Source: Acidobacteriota bacterium (GTDB taxonomy: Bacteria; Acidobacteriota; Terriglobia; Bryobacterales; UBA6623). Taken from it: a DNA stretch of 64,000 nucleotides. The position numbers and the translations under genes were made by a program. The notes under the pieces were generated by a model that worked only from the letters and a program-made list of their open reading frames with translations, made no database searches and was not told the origin of the DNA. Positions 34,753 through 43,972 of this stretch are shown here, piece after piece (the first letter of the stretch is position 1; the number at the start of each line of letters is the position of its first letter). The stretch covers positions 1-64,000 of the forward strand of contig WGMB01000017.1 in NCBI GenBank assembly GCA_016125275.1. Direction: 5' to 3'.

Positions 34753-36474
34753 TCAGTCGATCGGGACCTGCATCGAGCGCGAGGCCTGGAACGCCCCGGA
34801 GCCGTGCGCCAGAGCGGGCGAGGAGAACTCCGCGCTCGACTGTACGGTGACGCCGAGCTCCGCAAAGCCGTCCGTCGATGCGGGCAACTGCGCCAGGACC
34901 TCTTTCGGAATGGTCACCTGACCCGCCGAGCCCGCCGCGTAACAGAAAGTCCCTTCCGGACGGGGCAGTTCTCCCGGCGCCGGGCCGTTCACCATCACCG
35001 CCACGCGGACCAAGACGTCTTCAGCGAACCCCTGCCCGTCCCAAGACACCTGCAGATCCTCGCCCCGTCGGATGCGTTCGGGCGGCGTGACTACAGGGAT
35101 CGGCGGAACCTGGATCGTCCCTTCGAAGGCCTCGATGTCCTCCCCGCCCGGCGCCAGCAAGGTCCACGGACCGGGCGTGAAGGCTCCCGGCTCCAGAGCG
35201 TCCTCCGAGCCATAGGTTTGCGCGGGTGCGTACGGGCCTCCTTCCGCCTGCAGCGGCATGGACAAGCGTTGGCCGTCCGGGCCCAACAGCTCCAGGGCCG
35301 AGCCGGCGTCGGCGAACTCCCGCGACGGCTGATCGGGGGGTGGGGGTTGCGGCAACGGTTCATAGGGCCCGCCGATGATGCCCCCGATGGCGGCAAAGAA
35401 TCCCCCGCAGGCGACGTACCGGGACGCAGGAATGATGTTATTGGGGAAGACAGGGGTGATCGAGCTGTAGCTTCCCCCGGCAGCGTCGGCCGTGACCAGT
35501 TCCGTCTGGGCCAGCGCGAGGACCCGCGGCTCAGCGCCGCCGGAGCTCGCGCTCGGGAACTCCGTGTCGACGAGGGACAGCGACGCGACGCGGACCTGAC
35601 CGCCCTCGTCCAGGTTCCGCAACTGGCTCTCGCTGAGTCCCCAAGGGTGTACGCACGGCCCATCCCCGGAAGCGATCGCAATCGTGGTCGAGCCCAATCC
35701 GGCGTTGTCAACTGACAACGACACGTCGACGAAGCAGCCTTCCGGCAAGCCTTCGGTCGGCAGGGTCACGTTGACCTGATCGACGCCGGGCAGCCCGGGC
35801 GCCGGCCCGGCGTAGAACGGCGTGAGCTCCAGAAACGCAAAGCCCGTCGTGTCGAACCAGCGGCTGACGGAAGGCTGTCCGCTGCGGCCGGTCAGGGCGA
35901 CACGCACCTTTCGCGCTCCGTCCGCGTTGTTCAGGCCCGTGGCCCACAAGATGATCGTCTGCCCGGGCCGCGCGGGACGGGTGAACTGGTTGAGCGGCGT
36001 CGACTCCGGCGACTCCCAGTTCTGAGCCACGGCGCGGCCGCTGCCCTGCTGGCTCAGCGAGAACACCGCGCCGGCCGACTCGGCGACCATCACGGCCTCC
36101 GGCTCGCTTCGGCGTCCCTGGTAGATCGCCGTCACCTGCCCCGGACCGGGAGGGAAATCGAGCGGGACGATTCCGCCGAGCTGAAACATCCAGGCGTGCA
36201 GCAGCGGAACCGAAAAGACCTCGCCGCTCACGTCCGAGCGCAGCTCGAGTTGCGACCCCGCCAGCTCCGTGGGGTACGGAGCGTCCGCCGTGACCAGCTC
36301 ATTCGGCCCCAGGTAGGCCCCCTTGACGACAAAGATCCCCCCGGGGGCCAGCCGCCCGGGAAAAGAAGCGGCCCCGTGTTGCACGCCAAACGGCGCGATC
36401 ACGGGCGCCCGTGGCTCCCCCTCTTGGGCGGCCAAGCCGGATACACACGCAATAACAAGAAAAAGCGTCCTCAT
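34753..36474 (-). CDS. TIGR03437-type secreted protein (Solibacter family)
   Basis: 573 residues. Signal peptide MRTLFLVIACVSGLAAQ, then a long domain of the TIGR03437 type: GGIFVVKGAYLGP, FQLGGIVPLDFPPGPGQVTA, NQFTRPARPGQTIILWATGL and GLPGVDQVNVTLPTEGLPEG with a Cys pair, followed by additional beta domains. This family is largely confined to Solibacter-like Acidobacteria, which is one of the better clues to the source. Its role is unknown; the immunoglobulin-like domains suggest a surface-adhesive or scaffolding part. It is divergent from the sigma factor gene. Confidence 0.9.
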   Translation of the reverse strand: MRTLFLVIACVSGLAAQEGEPRAPVIAPFGVQHGAASFPGRLAPGGIFVVKGAYLGPNELVTADAPYPTELAGSQLELRSDVSGEVFSVPLLHAWMFQLGGIVPLDFPPGPGQVTAIYQGRRSEPEAVMVAESAGAVFSLSQQGSGRAVAQNWESPESTPLNQFTRPARPGQTIILWATGLNNADGARKVRVALTGRSGQPSVSRWFDTTGFAFLELTPFYAGPAPGLPGVDQVNVTLPTEGLPEGCFVDVSLSVDNAGLGSTTIAIASGDGPCVHPWGLSESQLRNLDEGGQVRVASLSLVDTEFPSASSGGAEPRVLALAQTELVTADAAGGSYSSITPVFPNNIIPASRYVACGGFFAAIGGIIGGPYEPLPQPPPPDQPSREFADAGSALELLGPDGQRLSMPLQAEGGPYAPAQTYGSEDALEPGAFTPGPWTLLAPGGEDIEAFEGTIQVPPIPVVTPPERIRRGEDLQVSWDGQGFAEDVLVRVAVMVNGPAPGELPRPEGTFCYAAGSAGQVTIPKEVLAQLPASTDGFAELGVTVQSSAEFSSPALAHGSGAFQASRSMQVPID

Positions 36475-36831
36475 GACCGCTCCCGATCATCCCCCTTTTC
36501 CCCTTCGCCCGCAAGCTACGAACCGACGGGGAAGGCGGCGACTGTGTTCGCTGAGACACATCCATCAAAAGATTCGAGAAAGATTGCAAAATATTGCGCT
36601 ACAAAATCGCCTGTCGTGTCGTCACTAGATTAGACGCCGACCAGGTGTAACGGATGAGACGCGGGTACGGTCAAGCGTTCAGAAGAAAATGCCGATCGAT
36701 CTGAGAGAGACCACCGAGGGACCGTGGGACGCGGTCGATGAGATCATCACGCACCTGTCTTGTATCAGAAGGGTTGCAACCTTTAGGGCGTCAATCACAT
36801 CTATCTCCTTAGCGGAGGAGGTGGAGGAACT
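36475..36831. other. Divergent region upstream of the sigma factor
   Basis: 357 bp without a supported gene. It is AT-rich near 36550-36620 (AAAGATTGCAAAATATTGCG). This must contain promoters for the TIGR03437 gene and the sigma factor. No well-spaced -35/-10 pair is convincing; a long 5' leader for the sigma factor is possible. Confidence 0.4.
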
Positions 36832-38313
36832 ATGGCCTTGCAGATGAGAGAAGCGGAAGACATCCGCATCAACAGCCTCGACGACGCCTCCACGTTGGAT
36901 TCGAAGGAGTCCGAGGACACGCCTGAAGTTTGGGACGCCGCCAACGACAGCGACGACTCCGACGATGGGGACTACGTGGAGCAGACGGAGTACGAAGAGG
37001 CTTCGGCTCCGGAAGACAGCGTCCGCCTGTATTTAAGCGAGATGGGAGCGGTCCCGCTGCTCACCAAGCAGGGTGAGATCAAGCTCGCCAAGCGAATGGA
37101 GCGCGGCGAGAAGAAGATGCGCCGGAATTTGGCGCGGACTCCCTGGTTGTGGATCAAGCTGGCGGAGATCGCCGAAGCGCTCGAGCAGGAGCCCGAGCAC
37201 GTACGGCCGTATCTGGAAGCCGGCGTGGAAGCCGTGCAAGCGACGCGCCTGAGCAAGGTGCTTCGCAAGCGCCTGACGGAGATTTCGAACCGCGTGGCGG
37301 CCTACGAGAAGGCGGCCGGGGCGTCCCTGCCCAAGCGCGCCTCGCAGAAGAAGCAGCGTGAGCGTCACTGGAGCCTCGGGCGTCAGGTGATCGCGATCGA
37401 GCACGCCATCCTCGACCTGCCCTTCCGGCAGGACCAGTGGAAGGAGTGGGCTGACGAGTTGGTGCAGAGCAAGCCCCGGCTGCTGGCCCGCGCCGGCAAA
37501 CTGGATTCGGAAGCGGGCGCGATGACGATCGACGAGATCGAGCATTACGCGGCTCGCATCTGGGTGGCGAAGGCGTTTGCCGATCGCGCCAAGAGCGAGC
37601 TCGTGGAAGCGAACCTGCGGCTGGTGGTGTCGGTCGCCAAGAAGTACGTCAAGCGCGGGTTGCACTTGCTGGACCTCATCCAGGAAGGCAACATCGGGCT
37701 GGCGCGGGCGGCCGAGAAGTTCGACTACCACCGCGGCTTCAAGTTCTCGACCTACGCCACTTGGTGGATTCGGCAGGCCATCACCCGCGCGCTGGCGGAC
37801 CAGTCGCGGACGGTGCGCATCCCGGTCCACATGAACGAGCAGCTCAACAAGTTCTTGCGGGCCCTACGCGGTCTCGAGAAGGAAATGGGCCGCCCGCCGA
37901 CGAACGAAGAGATCGCCGACCGCATGGAGACGACCGTGGGCAAAGTCGAAACCCTGCGCTCGATTTCTCGCGCGCCAGTCTCGCTCGAAACGCGAGTCGG
38001 CCGCGACCAGGAATCGGCTCTGGAGGATCTGCTGGAAGACCCGAACGCGGGTTCGCCGGTGGAAACCCTGATCGACGCCGACTTGAAGACCAAGACCGCC
38101 GATCTGCTCGGCTCGCTGTCTCCCAGCGAAGAGCGGGTCTTGCGGATGCGGTTCGGGATCGGGTTCGAGCGCGAGCACACCCTGCAGGAGATCGGCAAGG
38201 AGTTCGAGCTGACCCGCGAACGGATTCGCCAGATCGAAGCCAAGGCCCTGGCGCAGTTGCGCGAGCCCAAGAGGGCCCAGTTGCTGCGGCAGTTGCTGGC
38301 CTCACGCAGCTAG
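36832..38313 (+). CDS. rpoD: RNA polymerase primary-type sigma-70 factor
   Basis: A 493-residue sigma factor that directs RNA polymerase to promoters. Residues 20-60 are highly acidic, reminiscent of a short region 1.1. Region 1.2 is [20 protein letters not shown] (62-81). Region 2 runs about 254-340 with [20 protein letters not shown], the -10-recognising [19 protein letters not shown] and RTVRIPVHM. Region 3 follows, and region 4 is about 430-490 with the -35-binding [23 protein letters not shown]. All landmarks match RpoD rather than a stress sigma. The non-conserved region between 1.2 and 2 is about 150 residues. The start has a very strong site, GGAGG four bases before ATG. A near-loopless hairpin terminator follows. 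If the genome has a longer rpoD elsewhere, this would be a paralogue. Confidence 0.9.
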   Translation: MALQMREAEDIRINSLDDASTLDSKESEDTPEVWDAANDSDDSDDGDYVEQTEYEEASAPEDSVRLYLSEMGAVPLLTKQGEIKLAKRMERGEKKMRRNLARTPWLWIKLAEIAEALEQEPEHVRPYLEAGVEAVQATRLSKVLRKRLTEISNRVAAYEKAAGASLPKRASQKKQRERHWSLGRQVIAIEHAILDLPFRQDQWKEWADELVQSKPRLLARAGKLDSEAGAMTIDEIEHYAARIWVAKAFADRAKSELVEANLRLVVSVAKKYVKRGLHLLDLIQEGNIGLARAAEKFDYHRGFKFSTYATWWIRQAITRALADQSRTVRIPVHMNEQLNKFLRALRGLEKEMGRPPTNEEIADRMETTVGKVETLRSISRAPVSLETRVGRDQESALEDLLEDPNAGSPVETLIDADLKTKTADLLGSLSPSEERVLRMRFGIGFEREHTLQEIGKEFELTRERIRQIEAKALAQLREPKRAQLLRQLLASRS

Positions 38314-38332
38314 CCGAGTCCGGCTCGAAACA

Positions 38333-38367
38333 AAGAAGCCCCGACGGGTCCCGTCGGGGCTTCTTTG
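38333..38367. terminator. Bidirectional terminator between rpoD and pepF
   Basis: A perfect 17-bp inverted repeat, AAAGAAGCCCCGACGGG / CCCGTCGGGGCTTCTTT, has a single central T, with A and T runs at the two ends. It serves the convergent sigma factor and oligoendopeptidase genes. Confidence 0.93.
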
Positions 38368-38391
38368 TATTTCCGAGCGCTGCCCGCTGCG

Positions 38392-40230
38392 CTACTTCCG
38401 CTTGTCGAGAATCTTCTCGATCTCGTCCATCACCCGGTTGGCCCGAGCCACCAGAGCCTCGTAGGGGGCCGGCGTGGTCATGTCGATGCCGGCCTTCTTC
38501 AGCAGGTTGATCGGGTAGTCCGAGCCGCCGGACTTGAGCAGGTCCAGGTAGGCTTGTTTCGCCCCCGGTTTCCCGCTCAAGATGGCGTCGGAAAACTGCG
38601 CTGCGGCGGCCTGCGACGTGGCGTATTGGTAGACGTAAAAGTTGTAGTAGAAGTGTGGAATGGCTGACCATTCCACCGCAAACAAGTCGTCGATCTTCAG
38701 CACGCCTTGGTCATGGCCGTGGTAACGGCGCAACAGGTCGCCGTAGATCTCCGTCATGCGCGCGCCGGTGAGCGCTTCGCCCTGATCGACCAGGTCGTGG
38801 ACCCGCACCTCGAACTCGGCAAACATCGTCTGCCGGAAGAACGATCCGCGGATGCCCTCCAACTCATGCCCCAGGAAGAACAGCCGCTCTTCGTCATCGG
38901 CGGCGTTCTTCATCATGTGGTCCATCAGCAGGTTCTCATTGGTCTGCGAGGCGATCTCCGCCACGAAGATCGAGTACCGCGCCGTGGGATAGGGCTGCGT
39001 GCCGTTGGCCATGAAGCTGTGGACGGCGTGGCCGTACTCGTGCGCCAGCGTCGACACCGAATCGTACGCGCCGGAGTAGTTCAGCAGCAGGTAGGGGTGG
39101 ACGTCCACCACCGAGCCGTTCATGTAGGCGCCGCTGCGCTTCCCCGGCCGCGGGAACCAGTCGATCCAGCGCTCGGCGAAGCCCCTCTGCATCACGTCGA
39201 CGTACTCGTCGCCCAGGATCTGACCGGCGGCCAAGGCCAGCTTGACGCCTTCTTCCTTGGAGTACTCCTTGCCGGTCTCCACCAGGGGCGGGTAGATGTC
39301 GTAGTAGCGCAGGTCGTCGATGCCCAGGATGCGGCCTCGGATCTTGAAGTAGCGGTGCAGCGTGGAGAGGTTCTCGTTGGTGACCCTTACCAGCGTGCGG
39401 TAGACGCTTTCCGGGATGTTGTCGTCGCTCAACGCTGAGGCCAGCGAGCTGGGATAGTTGCGCAGGTCGGCGTAGAGCTTGTCGCGCTTGAGCTGCGAGT
39501 ACAGGGCCACGCCGTAGGTGCGCTCGTACTCCTTGTACTTGGACCAGTACTCCTGAAAGACCAGCTTGCGGTCGCCGCGGTCGGGCGCCTGGCGGCCCTG
39601 GTTGTAACCGGCGGGATCCAGTCGAATCTCCTTGCCGGTCGAAAGAGCCACCGAAGGCCAGGGCATGTCGGCGTTGGCGAGGGTCCGCCGCACATCCTCG
39701 GGCGAGTCCGCCAACGGGCCGATCTGGGCGATCACCTTCTCGATCTCTTCGGAGCGCACGTGCTCGGCCGAGCGCAGAATGTCGTCCAGCGGAAAGGCGT
39801 ACTTCGCCAGGCCGGGCTCGGCGGCGACGAAACCCTCGATCTTCGCGCGGCCGGCTGCGATGATGGCCGGCGCGATGAAGCTGGTCTTCTGCGAGAAATC
39901 CGCGCCCAGCAACTGCGCTTCGGAGCGCATCTGAGCGGCCTCGTTCACCCGGGTGTCTTCGTCGGACAGCATCGACGCGTAGCTGCCGATCCGCGCCACG
40001 CCCTTGCGCAGCTCATAGAGCAGATCCAGGCACTGGCGGAGACGAGCGGCCGAGGAGGCCATGTCTCCGTTGCAGGCGGTGATCTCGTCGAGCCGGCCCG
40101 CCAAGTCGTCCTTGGCCACGGCCCAAGCCTTCTGGTCCGGGTAGATGTCGCCGAGATTCCAACGGTCGGCGTCTTGCGCCGGCAGCGCAGGGGTGAGCAA
40201 TAGGACCGCGAGCAGGAGGATTCGCTTCAC
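38392..40230 (-). CDS. pepF: Oligoendopeptidase F (M3 family), exported form
   Basis: 612 residues. A zinc metallopeptidase that trims short peptides. The zinc site HEYGH (H397, E398, H401) lies in LAHEYGHAVHSFMANG, with the third ligand glutamate in FVAEIASQTNE (E425). Upstream signatures include YDIYPPLV and SGAYMNGSVVDVHPYLLLNY, and downstream IPHFYYNFYVYQYATS, all standard for PepF. Unlike most PepF proteins, it begins with a clear signal peptide (MKRILLLAVLLLTPALPAQ), so it is likely periplasmic and may recycle imported peptides. The GTG at 40230 is used because the signal peptide follows directly; the open frame extends far upstream but overlaps the radical SAM gene on the other strand and is rejected. 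Confidence 0.93.
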   Translation of the reverse strand: MKRILLLAVLLLTPALPAQDADRWNLGDIYPDQKAWAVAKDDLAGRLDEITACNGDMASSAARLRQCLDLLYELRKGVARIGSYASMLSDEDTRVNEAAQMRSEAQLLGADFSQKTSFIAPAIIAAGRAKIEGFVAAEPGLAKYAFPLDDILRSAEHVRSEEIEKVIAQIGPLADSPEDVRRTLANADMPWPSVALSTGKEIRLDPAGYNQGRQAPDRGDRKLVFQEYWSKYKEYERTYGVALYSQLKRDKLYADLRNYPSSLASALSDDNIPESVYRTLVRVTNENLSTLHRYFKIRGRILGIDDLRYYDIYPPLVETGKEYSKEEGVKLALAAGQILGDEYVDVMQRGFAERWIDWFPRPGKRSGAYMNGSVVDVHPYLLLNYSGAYDSVSTLAHEYGHAVHSFMANGTQPYPTARYSIFVAEIASQTNENLLMDHMMKNAADDEERLFFLGHELEGIRGSFFRQTMFAEFEVRVHDLVDQGEALTGARMTEIYGDLLRRYHGHDQGVLKIDDLFAVEWSAIPHFYYNFYVYQYATSQAAAAQFSDAILSGKPGAKQAYLDLLKSGGSDYPINLLKKAGIDMTTPAPYEALVARANRVMDEIEKILDKRK

Positions 40231-40389
40231 CCTAGGCAGATTAGCAGAGGGAGCGCCCGACCCCGACAGCTCCGAGACCTCGAAATGGTGTACAGTGGGT
40301 CGGCGCTCAGGATTCGCCCCTCCGCCCAGGGGAGCCAGTTTTGGACGTTGACCGCTCCGAGTCGATCCAGCGGTTCCCAAGCTGACTCC

Positions 40390-41934
40390 ATGAACATCCT
40401 GCTCTACAACCCCGACAACGGAATCACGCGCAATTTCATGCCCCACCTCTGGATGTTTCTGCTCCAGAGGCTGACCCCGCCGGGGCACAAAGTGTTTCTC
40501 ATCGACGGAAACGCCCGTCCGATGACGGACAGCGAGCTCTGCGACTACATCCGCGAGAACGACATCCGGCTGGTCGGCATCGGTGCGATGACGCGGATGA
40601 TCGCCCGCGCCTACAAGGTCGCCGAAGCCGTCCGCGCCATCGGCGTCCCGGTGGTGATGGGCGGCCCGCACGTTACCGAGGTTCCCGACGAGCCGCTGGG
40701 GCGCGACGGCGGCAAGCGCTACGCCGACGCCATCGCCGTGGGTGAGGCCGACAACACCTGGCCGCAGATCGTGGAAGACGCCGCCAATGGTTGCCTCAAG
40801 GAGCTCTACGAGCCGGTCAACGCCGAGGGCGTGGAGGTCAAACCGAGCCTCGAGGATTATCCCGACATCGGCTGGACGGAGCTCGACCTCGACCAGTTCA
40901 ACATGGTCCCGAAGTTCCTCCGCTCGCGGCTCAGCAAGCTCGACTCCGGCTGGGGGTCGTTTCGCGTGATCCCGATCGAGTCGGGCCGCGGCTGCCCGTA
41001 CGGCTGCGAGTTCTGCACCGTCACCGGCTTCTTCGGAGACTCGTTGCGCTTCCGCTCCAACGAGAGCGTGGTCAACGAGATGTTGCGGCTGAAGCGCCGC
41101 GCCCGAGAAGACCGCGGCCAGGTCGCGATCTTCTTCGTGGACGACAACTTCGCCATCAACAAGAAGCGCACCAAGTCGCTGCTGCGGGCCATCATCGCGG
41201 CCGACGCGCAGTTGCCGTGGGTGGCCCAAATCAGCGCCAATCTACTGACGGACACCGAGCTCGTGGATCTGATCGAGCAGGCCGGCGGCAAGTGGATCTT
41301 CATCGGCATGGAGTCGATTGACGACGCCAACCTCAAGGACGTCAACAAGAGCTTCAACAAGCCCGATACCTACCAGGCCGTGCTCGAGAACTTGGCTCGG
41401 CGCAACATCTACGCCATCACGTCGTTCATCTTCGGCATGGACAACGACACGACGGGCGTGGCGGAAAGGACGCTCGACAAGATCCGCTCCTGGCCGCCGG
41501 GGCTGCCGGTCTTCGGGCAACTGACGCCCTTCCCCGCGACGCCTCTCTACGACCGATTGTTGGCCGCCGGACGGCTGGAGCGGCCCAAGCACTGGATGGA
41601 CTTTGCTCCGTTCGTGATGTGCCACAAGCCGCTGAAGATGTCGATCGCCGAGGCCCGCCATGAAGTAGGCGTCGCCTGGACCGAGTCCTACAGCCCGGAA
41701 CGCAACCGCTACGCGGCCGACTACCTCGCCGACAAGCCGGTGGGCCACCGAATCATGCATGTGCTGGCGCGCATCGCCTTCCGAGGGATCTACTTCCCGC
41801 AGGTCAGCCGCTTCCAATGGTTCAAGGCATTCGGGCAGAACTGGCGACTGCTGTGGGAACTGGCCGTGCAATTGCGAAAGAGGCCCAAGCGCTCGACGCC
41901 GGCCGAGATCGCCGCGGCCGAAGCCGGCTCTTAG
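40390..41934 (+). CDS. B12-binding-domain radical SAM protein
   Basis: 514 residues. The N-terminal ~150 residues have a cobalamin-binding Rossmann-like fold (LLYNPDNG, VGIGAMTRM, VPVVMGGPHVTEVPDE). The radical SAM cluster is CPYGCEFC (C202, C206, C209) in ESGRGCPYGCEFCTVTGFFG. Downstream are FFVDDNFAINKKR, GKWIFIGMESIDD and the C-terminal extension about 385-514 with LTPFPATPLYDRL. This layout is close to the BchE/methyltransferase-type group; the reaction could be a methylation or a ring or lipid modification. Neighbours do not reveal the substrate. The ATG at 40390 is placed because the B12 fold begins at residue 2; earlier starts are not supported. It is divergent from pepF. Confidence 0.92.
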   Translation: MNILLYNPDNGITRNFMPHLWMFLLQRLTPPGHKVFLIDGNARPMTDSELCDYIRENDIRLVGIGAMTRMIARAYKVAEAVRAIGVPVVMGGPHVTEVPDEPLGRDGGKRYADAIAVGEADNTWPQIVEDAANGCLKELYEPVNAEGVEVKPSLEDYPDIGWTELDLDQFNMVPKFLRSRLSKLDSGWGSFRVIPIESGRGCPYGCEFCTVTGFFGDSLRFRSNESVVNEMLRLKRRAREDRGQVAIFFVDDNFAINKKRTKSLLRAIIAADAQLPWVAQISANLLTDTELVDLIEQAGGKWIFIGMESIDDANLKDVNKSFNKPDTYQAVLENLARRNIYAITSFIFGMDNDTTGVAERTLDKIRSWPPGLPVFGQLTPFPATPLYDRLLAAGRLERPKHWMDFAPFVMCHKPLKMSIAEARHEVGVAWTESYSPERNRYAADYLADKPVGHRIMHVLARIAFRGIYFPQVSRFQWFKAFGQNWRLLWELAVQLRKRPKRSTPAEIAAAEAGS

Positions 41935-42014
41935 CGTCCGCCGCTCCCGCAAAGCTCCACCTTGTGGCCCCGCCCGAGCTGCACTATGCTCGTTGGGCAC
42001 GTGAGGAGGAAGTC

Positions 42015-42701
42015 ATGGCCGGATTTCCCAGCATTGCGCCGCGAAGCCTCGACATCATCGTCGGCTCCCAGGCTCTGACCCCGTACCAGTGGGCGGCCAA
42101 ACTGGCGCCGCCCGACCAGTTGATCCCCTACAAGAACGCCATGCTATGGCTCGAGGGAGAGGTCTTCGGGTCGCAGGAAGAGTTCCTCGGCCAGGTCGAG
42201 CGAATCCTGCAGTTCCAGCAGGCCGTAAACCACCGTCCAACCGCCACCATCGCCCCTCCCACAGGCATCGGCCCTGAGCCGGACCCGGAGCCGCAGTCGG
42301 GGGGAGGTTGGTCCGCGGTCAAGACCAAACCCAAAGCGCCGAGAAAGCCCAAGGTGCGCCTGAATAAGCAGCAACTGGCCGCCGCCATCGTTGACGGCTG
42401 CATCGACGAGTTGCACCGCGTATACCAGTTCGCCGGCCCCTCGCTGCGCATCTCCGACGTCTACGCCGACTTCAACAGCAAGGAGTTCACCTACCCGGCC
42501 CTGATCGGCGCAATCCGTACCGAGATCCAGAAGCTGCGCACGCCGTCCCAGTGCGGCTTCAACACCAAGACATCGGCGCGGTTCTGGGCCGAGTCGAGCG
42601 CGGGCAAGGCGAACAACTTCAACTTCAAAGTGCAGGTTCCGGACAAGTCCAAGCCCAACGGCTGGTCCGCTCAGGCTCAGATCCATGTGCTTTGGCAATA
42701 G
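42015..42701 (+). CDS. Two-part protein of unknown function
   Basis: 228 residues, not recognised. The N-terminal ~85 residues contain TPYQWAAKLAPPDQLIPYK and a helix EEFLGQVERILQFQQAV. A Pro/Glu/Lys-rich linker (about 86-115, PEPDPEPQSGGGWSAVKTKP) connects to a C-terminal ~110-residue part, IVDGCIDELHRVYQFAGPSL, RISDVYADFNSKEFTYPALI, ending QAQIHVLWQ. There is no signal peptide or membrane segment. A strong ribosome-binding site, GAGGAGG, precedes the ATG at 42015; longer readings overlap the radical SAM gene. It lies 19 bp before the pyruvyl-transferase-like gene, so the two may be cotranscribed. Function unknown. Confidence 0.75.
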   Translation: MAGFPSIAPRSLDIIVGSQALTPYQWAAKLAPPDQLIPYKNAMLWLEGEVFGSQEEFLGQVERILQFQQAVNHRPTATIAPPTGIGPEPDPEPQSGGGWSAVKTKPKAPRKPKVRLNKQQLAAAIVDGCIDELHRVYQFAGPSLRISDVYADFNSKEFTYPALIGAIRTEIQKLRTPSQCGFNTKTSARFWAESSAGKANNFNFKVQVPDKSKPNGWSAQAQIHVLWQ

Positions 42702-42720
42702 CCGTCGGTAGACTAGCGTC

Positions 42721-43968
42721 ATGAACAGGCGAGGGTTCCTGGCCGCCGCGCTGGCGACGGCGTCGTGTGGGACGAGCCGGCGGCGTCCGGTCATTCTGCT
42801 GCGTTCCGGCTGGCAGACCGAGAACATCGGCGATATCGCCCACACTCCGGGCGTGCTGCATCTGCTGGAAGAGCATCTGCCCGAAGCGCAGGTCATCCTG
42901 TGGTCGAATGCGCTCGAGAACGGCGTCGGCGAGATGCTGCGCGCCCGGTTCCCCGCGGTGGAGATCGTCAGCGGCGAGCCGGAGGACTTGGGCCCGGTCT
43001 TCGAGCGCGCCGACTTCCTGCTGCACGGCTCCGGCCCCAGCGTCGTGGCGCGCTCGCACGTCGCCGCTTGGAAAGAGCGGACCGGCAAGCCGTACGGCAT
43101 CTTCGGCGTGACCATCTCGATCGAAGGCGAGGCGGCCAGCGCAGCCCTCAGCCCGGACTACCGCGCCGTATTGGGAGGCGCCCGCTTCGTCTTCACCCGC
43201 GAGACCCGCTCGCTCGAGAACTTGAGACAGGCGGGTATTCAGGGCCCCGAGCTCGACTTCGTGCCGGATGGGACCTTCTCCGTGGATGTGCGCAACGAAC
43301 CTGCGGCCCTGGAGTACCGAACAAAGAACGGCCTCGAGTCGGGCCAGTTTCTCTGCGTGATCCCCCGACTGCGCTACACGCCGTATCACGAGTTCAAGAA
43401 GGTCGATTGGAGCGAGGAGAAGATCCGGCAGCGCACCGCCGCGAACGAGGCCCATGCCGAGGCCGATCACGCCAAGTTCCGGGAAACGATCATCGCCTGG
43501 GTTCGGCAAACCGGAGGCCGGATCCTGCTCTGCCCGGAGATGACCTACGAAACGGGCATCATGGACCCCTTGCTCTACGATCCGTTGCCCGAGGATGTGA
43601 AGTCTTCGGTCCTTCGCCGGAAGCAATACTGGCTGACCGACGTGGCGGCGTCAGTGTACGCCGAGGCGGCGGCCGTGTTGAGCTTCGAATGCCACTCGCC
43701 CATCATCGCGGCCTCGATGGGAACGCCCTGCTTCTATGTGCATCAGCCGGAGGACGGCATCAAGGGGACGATGTGGAAGGACGTCGGCCTGCGCTCCTTC
43801 GAAGTGGAGGAGACGACCGGCGCTGAGCTGGCCGAGGCCGTCCTGGCGGTCCACGCCAACCCGGAACAGGCTCGCAAGAAGGTGGCGGACGCCGTCGCCT
43901 TCGCCCGCGACCGGCAGCGCTTTGGGATGGAGCGGCTGAAGGCCAACCTGAGCGGCCAGGCGGCTTGA
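42721..43968 (+). CDS. Polysaccharide pyruvyl transferase family protein with export signal
   Basis: 415 residues. The fold is that of the PF04230 family: the opening VILLRSGWQTENIGDIAHTP, FLLHGSGPSVVAR, RETRSLENLRQAGI, LDFVPDGTFSVDV, a central GGRILLCPEMTYE strand and VLSFECHSPIIAASMGTPCF. These enzymes add pyruvate from PEP to sugars of exopolysaccharides. The unusual part is the N-terminus MNRRGFLAAALATASCGTS, a twin-arginine-like leader with a possible lipobox (ATASC), which would export the protein even though PEP is cytosolic. It might therefore be a lipid-anchored protein with another function. The call to family is firm, the activity is not. Confidence 0.88.
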   Translation: MNRRGFLAAALATASCGTSRRRPVILLRSGWQTENIGDIAHTPGVLHLLEEHLPEAQVILWSNALENGVGEMLRARFPAVEIVSGEPEDLGPVFERADFLLHGSGPSVVARSHVAAWKERTGKPYGIFGVTISIEGEAASAALSPDYRAVLGGARFVFTRETRSLENLRQAGIQGPELDFVPDGTFSVDVRNEPAALEYRTKNGLESGQFLCVIPRLRYTPYHEFKKVDWSEEKIRQRTAANEAHAEADHAKFRETIIAWVRQTGGRILLCPEMTYETGIMDPLLYDPLPEDVKSSVLRRKQYWLTDVAASVYAEAAAVLSFECHSPIIAASMGTPCFYVHQPEDGIKGTMWKDVGLRSFEVEETTGAELAEAVLAVHANPEQARKKVADAVAFARDRQRFGMERLKANLSGQAA

Positions 43969-43972
43969 CTCA

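Noticed and set aside
40231-41229. Upstream extension of pepF in the same frame
   Set aside because: It lies antisense to the radical SAM gene and has no domain; the signal peptide begins at the GTG at 40230.
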